Both the position numbers and the translations under genes were made by a program. Under the pieces are notes generated by a model. It saw only the letters and a list, made by a program, of their open reading frames with translations. It searched no databases and had not been told where the DNA came from. 64,000 nucleotides of DNA from the NCBI GenBank assembly GCA_947568835.1, contig OX387606.1, forward strand, positions 24,293,111 to 24,357,110. Direction: 5' to 3'. Source of the DNA: Protonemura montana (lineage: Eukaryota; Arthropoda; Insecta; Plecoptera; Nemouridae). Shown piece after piece: positions 57,210 through 64,000 of this stretch (positions within the stretch are counted from its first letter, which is position 1; each line of letters begins with the position of its first letter).

Positions 57210-59690
57210 GAAGACGGGAAGACGGGAAGACGAAGACGAAGACGGGAAGACGAAGACGAAGACGGGAAGACGAAGACGTAGACGGGAAAACGAAGACGAA
57301 GACGGGAAGACGAAGACGGGAAGACGAAGATGGGAAGACGGGACGACGAAGACGGGAAGACGGGAAGACGAAGACGGGAAGACGGGAAGACGAAGACGGG
57401 AAGACGGGAAGACGAAGACGGGAAGACGAAGACGGGAAGACGGGAAGACGAAGACGGGAAGACGGGAAGACGAAGACGGGAAGACGGGAAGACGAAGACG
57501 GGAAGACGGGAAGACGAAGACGGGAAGACGGGAAGACGAAGACGGGAAGACAGGAAGACGAAGACGGGAAGACGGGAAGACGAAGACAGGAAGACGGGAA
57601 GACGAAGACGGAAAGACGAAGACGAAGACGGGAAGACGGGAAGACGAAGACGGGAAGACGGGAAGACGAAGACGGGAAGACGGGAAGACGAAGACGGGAA
57701 GACGGGAAGACGAAGTCAGGAAGACGGGAAGACGAAGACGGGAAGACGGGAAGACGGGAAACGAAGACGGGAAGACGGGAAGACGGGAAGACGGGAAGAC
57801 GAAGACGGGAAGACGAAGACGAAGACGGGAAGACGAAGACGAAGACGGGAAGACGAAGACGAAGACGGGAAGACGAAGACGGGAAGACGGGAAGACGAAG
57901 ACGGGAAGACGAAGACGAAGACGGAAAAACGGGAAGACGAAGACGGGAAGACGGGAAGACGAAGACGGGAAGACGGGAAGACGAAGACGGGAAGACGGGA
58001 AGACGAAGACGGGAAGACGAAGACGGGAAGACGGGAAGACGAAGACGAAGACGGGAAGACGAAGACGAAGACGGGAAGACGGGAAGACGAAGACGGGAAG
58101 ACGAAGACGGGAAGACGGGAAGACGAAGACGAAGACGGGAAGACGAAGACGAAGACGGGAAGACGGGAAGACGAAGACGGGAAGACGGGAAGACGAAGAC
58201 GAGAAGACAGGAAGACGAAGACGGGAAGACGGGAAGACGAAGACGGGAAGACGAAGACGGGAAGACGGGAAGACGAAGACGGGAAGACGGGAAGACGGGG
58301 AGACGAAGACGGGAAGACGAAGACGGGAAGACGGGAAGACGAAGACGGGAAGACGGGAAGACGGGAAGACGTAGACGGGAAGACGGGAAGACGAAGACGG
58401 GAAGACAGGAAGACGAAGACGGGAAGACGGGAAGTCGAAGACGGGAAGACGGGAAGACGAAGACGGGAAGACGGGAAGACGGGAAGACGGGAAGACGGGA
58501 AACGAAGACGGGAAGACGGGCAGACGAAGACGGGAAGACGGGAAGACGGGAAGACGAAGACGAAGACGGGAAGACGAAGACGAAGACGGGAAGACGAAGA
58601 CGGGAAGACGGGAAGACGAAGACGGGAAGACGAAGACGAAGACGGGAAGACGAAGACGAAGACGGGAAGACGAAGACGTAGACGGGAAAACGAAGACGAA
58701 GACGGGAAGACGAAGACGGGAAGACGAAGACGGGAAGACGAAGACGGGAAGACGGGAAGACGGGAAAACGAAGACGGGAAGACGGGAAGACGAAGACGGG
58801 AAGACGGGAAGACGAAGACGGGAAGACGGGAAGACGAAGACGGAAAGACGGGAAGACGAAGACGGGAAGACGGGAAGACGAAGACGGGAAGACGGGAAGA
58901 CGAAGACGGGAAGACGGGAAGACGAAGACGGAAAGACGAAGACGAAGACGGGAAGACGGGAAGACGAAGACGGGAAGACGGGAAGACGAAGACGGGAAGA
59001 CGGGAAGACGAAGACGGGAAGACGGGAAGACGAAGACGAAGACGGGAAGACGAAGACGAAGACGGGAAGACGGGAAGACGAAGACGGGAAGACGGGAAGA
59101 CGAAGACGAAGACGGGAAGACGAAGACGAAGACGGGAAGACGGGAAGACGAAGACGGGAAGACGGGAAGACGAAGACGGGAAGACAGGAAGACGAAGACG
59201 GGAAGACGGGAAGACGAAGACGGGAAGACGAAGACGGGAAGACTGGAAGACGAAGACGGGAAGACGGGAAGACGGGAAGACGAAGACGGGAAGACGGGAA
59301 GACGGGAAGACGAAGACGGGAAGACGGGAAGACGAAGACGGGAAGACAGGAAGACGAAGACGGGAAGTCGAAGACGGGAAGACGGAAAGACGAAGACGGG
59401 AAGACGGGAAGACGGGAAGAAGAAGAGGGGAAGACGGGAAGACGAAGACGGGAAGACGGGAAGACGAAAACGGGAAGACGGGAAGACGGGAAACGAAGAC
59501 GGGAAGACGGGAAGACGAAGACGGGAAGACGGGAAGACGAAGACGGGAAGACGGGAAGACGGGAAGACGAAGACGAAGACGGGAAGACGGGAAGACGAAG
59601 ACGAAGACGGGAAGACGAAGACGAAGACGGGAAGACGAAGACGAAGACGGGAAGACGAAGACGGGAAGACGGGAAGACGAAGACGGGAAG
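57210..59690 (-). repeat. Inverted-segment 5,270 bp-offset duplication, copy 2
   Basis: Near-identical copy of 51,940-54,420. The remaining 270 bp to junction 2 carries the GACAGG, AGTCAGG and GGGAAACG markers of another copy type. Confidence 0.85.
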
Positions 59691-59955
59691 ACAGGAAGAC
59701 GAAGACGGGAAGACGGGAAGACGAAGACAGGAAGACGGGAAGACGAAGACGGAAAGACGAAGACGAAGACGGGAAGACGGGAAGACGAAGACGGGAAGAC
59801 GGGAAGACGAAGACGGGAAGACGGGAAGACGAAGACGGGAAGACGGGAAGACGAAGTCAGGAAGACGGGAAGACGAAGACGGGAAGACGGGAAGACGGGA
59901 AACGAAGACGGGAAGACGGGAAGACGGGAAGACGGGAAGACGAAGACGGGAAGAC

Positions 59956-59967
59956 GAAGACGTCTTC
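59956..59967. repeat. Inversion junction 2, 12 bp perfect palindrome
   Basis: The sequence is GAAGACGTCTTC, a perfect palindrome centred between 59,961 and 59,962 that breaks at the next pair. It is the only head-to-head (GAAGAC|GTCTTC) junction I see. It creates a GACGTC (AatII) site. There is no spacer. Confidence 0.93.
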
Positions 59968-61210
59968 CCGTCTTCCCGTCTTCGTCTTCCCGTCTTCCCG
60001 TCTTCGTTTCCCGTCTTCCCGTCTTCCCGTCTTCCCGTCTTCGTCTTCCCGTCTTCCCGTCTTCTTCTTCCCGTCTTCCCGTCTTCCCGTCTTCGTCTTC
60101 CCGTCTTCCCGTCTTCGAATTCCCGTCTTCGTCTTCCTGTCTTCCCGTCTTCGTCTTCCCGTCTTCCCGTCTTCGTCTTCCCGTCTTCCCGTCTACGTCT
60201 TCCCGTCTTCCCGTCTTCGTCTTCCCGTCTTCGTCTCCCCGTCTTCCTGTCTTCCCGTCTTCGTCTTCCCGTCTTCCCGTCTTCGTCTTCCCGTCTTCGT
60301 CTTCCCGTCTTCCCGTCTTCGTCTTCCTGTCTTCCCGTCTTCGTCTTCCCGTCTTCCCGTCTTCGTCTTCCCGTCTTCCCGTCTTCGTCTTCGTCTAACC
60401 GTCTTCGTCTTCGTCTTCCCGTCTTCCCGTCTTCGTCTTCCCGTCTTCCTGTCTTCGTCTTCCCGTCTTCCCGTCTTCGTCTTCCCGTCTTCCCGTCTTC
60501 GTCTTCCCGTCTTCCCGTCTTCGTCTTCCCGTCTTCCCGTCTTCGTCTTCGTCTTCCCGTCTTCGTCTTCCCTTCTTCCCGTCTTCGTCTTCGTCTTCCC
60601 GTCTTCGTCTTCGTCTTCTCGTCTTCCCGTCTTCGTCTTCCCGTCTTCCCGTCTTCGTCTTCCCGTCTTCCCGTCTTCGTCTTCCCGTCTTCCCGTCTTC
60701 CTGTCTTCGTCTTCCCGTCTTCCCGTCTTCGTCTTCCCGTCTTCGTCTCCCGTCTTCCCGTATTCGTCTTCCCGTCTTCCCGTCTTCGTCTTCCCGTCTT
60801 CCCGTCTTCGTCTTCCCGTCTTCCCGTCTTCGTCTTCCCGTCTTCCCGTCTTCGTCTTCCCGTCTTCCCGTCTTCGTCTTCCCGTCATCCCGTCTTCGTC
60901 TTCCAGTCTTCCCGTCTTCGTCTTCCCGTCTTCCCGTCTTCGTCTTCCCGTCTTCGTCTTCCCGTCTTCGTCTTCGTTTTCCCGTCTACGTCTTCGTCTT
61001 CCCGTCTTCGTCTTCGTCTTCCCGTCTTCGTCTTCCCGTCTTCCCGTCTTCGTCTTCCCGTCTTCGTCTTCGTCTTCCCGTCTTCGTCTTCAACTTCCCG
61101 TCTTCGTCTTCGTCTTCCCGTCTTCCCGTCTTCCCGTCTTCGTCTTCCCGTCTTCCCGTCTTCGTCTTCCAGTCTTCCCGTCTTCGTCTTCCCGTCTTCC
61201 CGTCTTCGTC
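59962..61210 (+). repeat. Replayed block, copy 2 (continues to the right)
   Basis: Direct copy of 49,804-51,030, offset 10,158 at the start and 10,180 at the end. The difference is one extra 22 bp A-A-B unit near 60,920. Shared markers are GAATTC at 60,117, CTAACCG near 60,396 and CAACT at 61,091. Two substitutions set it apart near 60,556 and 60,573. It begins exactly at junction 2. Confidence 0.9.
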
Positions 61211-64000
61211 TTCCCGTCTTCGTCTTCCCGTCTTCGTCTTCGTTTTCCCGTCTACGTCTTCGTCTTCCCGTCTTCGTCTTCGTCTTCCCGTCTTCGTCTT
61301 CCCGTCTTCCCGTCTTCGTCTTCCCGTCTTCGTCTTCGTCTTCCCGTCTTCGTCTTCGTCTTCCCGTCTTCGTCTTCGTCTTCCCGTCTTCCCGTCTTCG
61401 TCTTCGTCTTCCCGTCTTCCCGTCTTCCCGTCTTCGTCTTCCCGTCTTCCCGTCTTCGTCTTCCCGTCTTCCCGTCTTCGTTTCCCGTCTTCCCGTCTTC
61501 CCGTTTTCGTCTTCCCGTCTTCCCGTCTTCGTCTTCCCGTCTTCCCCTCTTCTTCTTCCCGTCTTCCCGTCTTCCCGTCTTCGTCTTTCCGTCTTCCCGT
61601 CTTCGACTTCCCGTCTTCGTCTTCCTGTCTTCCCGTCTTCGTCTTCCCGTCTTCCCGTCTTCGTCTTCCCGTCTTCCCGTCTTCCCGTCTTCGTCTTCCC
61701 GTCTTCCCGTCTTCCCGTCTTCGTCTTCCAGTCTTCCCGTCTTCGTCTTCCCGTCTTCGTCTTCCCGTCTTCCCGTCTTCGTCTTCCTGTCTTCCCGTCT
61801 TCGTCTTCCCGTCTTCCCGTCTTCGTCTTCCCGTCTTCCCGTCTTCGTCTTCGTCTTCCCGTCTTCGTCTTCGTCTTCCCGTCTTCCCGTCTTCGTCTTC
61901 CCGTCTTCCCGTCTTCGTCTTCCCGTCTTCCCGTCTTCGTCTTCCCGTCTTCCCGTCTTCGTCTTCCCGTCTTCCCGTCTTCGTCTTCCCGTCTTCCCGT
62001 CTTCGTCTTCGTCTTCCCGTCTTCGTCTTACCGTCTTCCTGTTTTCGTCTTCCCGTCTTCCCGTCTTCGTCTTCCCGTCTTCCCGTCTTCGTCTTCCCGT
62101 CTTCCCGTCTTCGTCTTCCCGTCTTCCCGTCTTCGTCTTCCCGTATTCCCGTCTTCGTCTTCGTCTTCCCGTCTTCGTCTTCGTCTTCCCGTCTTCCCGT
62201 CTTCGTCTTCCCGTCTTCCCGTCTTCGTCTTCCCGTCTTCCCGTCTTCGTCTTCTTGTCTTCCCGTCTTCGTCTTCCCGTCTTCCCGTCTTCGTCTACCC
62301 GTCTTCCCGTCTTCGTCTTCGTCTTCCCGTCTTCGTCTTCCCGTCTTCCCGTCTTCGTCTTCCCGTCTTCGCGTCTTCGTCTTCCCGTCTTCCCGTCTTC
62401 GTCTTCCCGTCTTCCCGTCTTCGTCTTCCCGTCTTCCCGTCTTCGTCTTCCCGTCTTCCCGTCTTCGTCTTCCCGTCTTCCCGTCTTCGTCTTCCCGTCT
62501 TCCCGTCTTCGACTTCCCGTCTTCGTCTTCCCGTCTTCGTCTTCGTTTTCCCGTCTACGTCTTCGTCTTCCCGTCTTCGTCTTCGTCTTCCCGTCTTCGT
62601 CTTCGTCTTCCCGTCTTCGTCTTCCCGTCTTCCCGTCTTCGTCTTCCCGTCTTCGTCTTCGTCTTCCCGTCTTCGTCTTCGTCTTCCCGTCTTCGTCTTC
62701 GTCTTCCCGTCTTCCCGTCTTCCCGTCTTCGTCTTCCCGTCTTCCCGTCTTCGTTTCCCGTCTTCCCGTCTTCCCGTCTTCGTCTTCCCGTCTTCCCGTC
62801 TTCGTCTTCCCGTCTTCCCGTCTTCCCGTCTTCGTCTTCCCGTCTTCCCGTCTTCGACTTCCCGTCTTCCCGTCTTCGTCTTCCTGTCTTCCCGTCTTCG
62901 TCTTCCCGTCTTCCCGTCTTCGTCTTCCCGTCTTCCCGTCTTCCCGTCTTCTTCTTCCCGTCTTCCCGTCTTCGTCTTCCCGTCTTCGTCTCCCCGTCTT
63001 CCCGTCTACCCGTCTTCGTCTTCCCGTCTTCCCGTCTTCGTCTTCCCGTCTTCGTCTTCCTGTCTTCCCGTCTTCGTCTTCCCGTCTTCCCGTCTTCGTC
63101 TTCCCGTCTTCCCGTCTTCGTCTTCGTCTTCCCGTCTTCGTCTTCGTCTTCCCGTCATCCCGTCTTCGTCTTCCCGTCTTCCCGTCTTCGTCTTCCCGTC
63201 TTCCCGTCTTCGTCTTCCCGTCTTCCCGTCTTCGTCTTCCCGTCTTCCCGTCTTCGTCTTCCCGTCTTCCCGTCTTCGTCTTCGTCTTCCCGTATTCGTC
63301 TTCCCGTCTTCCCGTCTTCGTCTTCCCGTCTTCCCGTCTTCGTCTTCCCGTCTTCCCGTCTTCGTCTTCCCGTCTTTGTCTTCCCGTCTACGTCTTCGTC
63401 TTCCCGTCTTCGTCTTCGTCTTCCCGTCTTCGTCTTCGTCTTCCCGTCTTCGTCTTCCCGTCTTCCCGTCTTCGTCTTCCCGTCTTCCCGTCTTCGTCTT
63501 CCCGTCTTCGTCTTCGTCTTCCCGTCTTCGTCTTCGTCTTCCCGTCTTCCCGTCTTCCCGTCTTCGTCTTCCCGTCTTCCCGTCTTCGTTTCCCGTCTTC
63601 CCGTCTTCCCGTCTTCGTCTTCCCGTCTTCCCGTCTTCGTCTTCCTGTCTTCCCGTCTTCGTCTTCCCGTCTTCCCGTCTTCGTCTTCCCGTCTTCCCGT
63701 CTTCGTCTTCCCGTCTTCCCGTCTTCGTCTTCGTCTTCCCGTCTTCGTCTTCGTCTTTCCGTCTTCCCGTCTTCGTCTTCCCGTCTTCCCGTCTTCATCT
63801 TCCCGTCTTCCCGTCTTCGTCTTCCCGTCTTCCCGTCTTCGTCTTCCCGTCTTCCCGTCTTCGTCTTCCCGTCTTCCCGTCTTCGTCTTCGTCTTCCCGT
63901 CTTCGTCTTCCCGTCTTCCCGTCTTCGTCTTCCCGTCTTCGTCTTCCCGTCTTCCCGTCTTCGTCTTCCCGTCTTCCCGTCTTCGTCTTCGTCTTCCCGT
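61211..64000 (+). repeat. Right continuation of the array
   Basis: Continues the order interrupted at 51,030. Its first kilobase is colinear with inverted sequence from 54,493 down to about 53.4 kb: CCCGTTTTCG near 61,502, CCCCTC near 61,545, TTTCCG near 61,586, CGACTTC near 61,605 and CCAGTC near 61,730. Later variants are mostly private: CTTACCG near 62,029, CTTGTC near 62,254, GCGTC near 62,370 and CATCC near 63,156. No long duplication of 62.4-64 kb was found elsewhere in the window. No gene is seen. Confidence 0.8.

Larger units (their letters stand above)
51031..59961 (-). repeat. Inverted satellite segment (8,931 bp)
   Basis: From 51,031 to 59,961 the given strand is purine-rich (GAAGACGGG...), the reverse complement of the flanking satellite. 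The same variants appear in reverse complement: GTAGACGGGAAAACG for CGTTTTCCCGTCTAC, and GGGAAACG for CGTTTCCC. No forward-oriented module was seen inside. Strand skew changes sign at both ends. The segment has its own internal duplications (offsets 5,270 and 2,337 bp). Around 53.4-56.1 kb it is colinear, in reverse, with 49.4-51.03 kb joined to 61.2-62.3 kb. Confidence 0.96.
1..64000. repeat. Satellite array of 8 bp (CGTCTTCC) and 6 bp (CGTCTT) modules
   Basis: Every line of the window parses into module A (CGTCTTCC) and module B (CGTCTT). The commonest strings are A-A-B (22 bp), B-B-A (20 bp) and B-A (14 bp). A behaves like B plus a CC insert, so the array probably grew from a hexamer that gained a dinucleotide. 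Recurrent variants include CTACG, GTTTTCCCG, GTTTTTCCG, CGTTTCCCG (a 7-9 bp unit), CTCCCCG, CTGCCC, CCAGTC, CCTGTC and CACGTTCG. They recur in the same A/B context kilobases apart, so they mark higher-order copies rather than random decay. No non-satellite insert longer than a few bases was found. No gene, tRNA, rRNA, promoter or terminator is supportable. I do not recognise the repeat as a named satellite family. Confidence 0.97.
59962..64000 (+). repeat. Satellite arm 2, pyrimidine-rich orientation restored
   Basis: Modules return to CGTCTT on the given strand exactly at 59,962. The first 1,249 bp replay 49,804-51,030. From 61,211 the sequence continues beyond the point where the left copy is cut off. 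Confidence 0.95.

Noticed and set aside
57330..60398. Open frame crossing junction 2 that changes from a charged to a hydrophobic/serine repeat
   Set aside because: The change of composition marks the strand flip at 59,962, not a protein fusion.
1193..63798. Many reverse-strand open frames of 65-1,110 codons rich in G, R, E, D, K, T
   Set aside because: Their starts and ends fall on chance variants (CAT on the given strand, CTACG and similar). The peptide is a frame-cycling translation of the satellite. Identical frames recur wherever the DNA block is copied, so they show duplication, not coding.
1..64000. CRISPR array or other spaced repeats
   Set aside because: There are no unique spacers. 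Repeats are contiguous and 6-8 bp based.
1..64000. Telomere repeat or rDNA/tRNA cluster
   Set aside because: The modules do not match known telomeric hexamers or heptamers, and no conserved RNA gene sequence is visible.
1..64000. Triplex (H-DNA) forming polypyrimidine tract
   Set aside because: The pyrimidine runs are broken by G every 6-8 bases, so no long mirror-symmetric pure tract exists.
62400..64000. Additional long duplication in the last 1.6 kb
   Set aside because: Only base-level satellite similarity was found. No shared run of rare variants with another block could be confirmed by eye.

Overview
The whole 64 kb window is one satellite (tandem-repeat) array. I see no gene, RNA gene, transposon or non-repetitive sequence in it. 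Every stretch reads as two related modules, A = CGTCTTCC (8 bp) and B = CGTCTT (6 bp), mixed mainly as A-A-B (22 bp), B-B-A (20 bp) and B-A (14 bp). Scattered substitutions and small indels mark individual copies. One strand is almost free of A and the other almost free of T. No frame on either strand therefore meets stop codons, which produces open frames up to about 17,000 codons. These are composition artefacts, not genes.

Layout: positions 1-51,030 read in the pyrimidine-rich orientation. Positions 51,031-59,961 are flipped (purine-rich on the given strand). Positions 59,962-64,000 return to the first orientation. The A/B order and the rare variants show a deep hierarchy of higher-order repeats (HORs): a 967 bp tandem pair present three times; tandem duplications of about 2,410, 2,497 and 5,810-5,850 bp; a 3.7 kb-spaced duplication; and a block of about 3.8 kb in three copies 13.4 and 19.2 kb apart.

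The most interesting structure is at 49.8-61.2 kb. The sequence runs to 51,030, switches strand for 8,931 bp, then switches back at 59,962 and replays the 1.2 kb that precedes the first switch before continuing into new array. Inside the inverted segment lies a reverse-complement copy of that 1.2 kb joined without a break to both its left flank and its right continuation, so the unrearranged order is preserved there. This is the layout expected of replication template switching (DUP-INV-DUP), with an assembly fold-back artefact as the main alternative.

Organism: a long, homogenised, CpG-rich satellite with nested HORs points to a eukaryotic heterochromatic region (pericentromeric, subtelomeric or a sex/B chromosome). 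Nothing in the sequence identifies the species. Block boundaries were aligned by eye and are good to tens of bases unless a unique variant fixes them.
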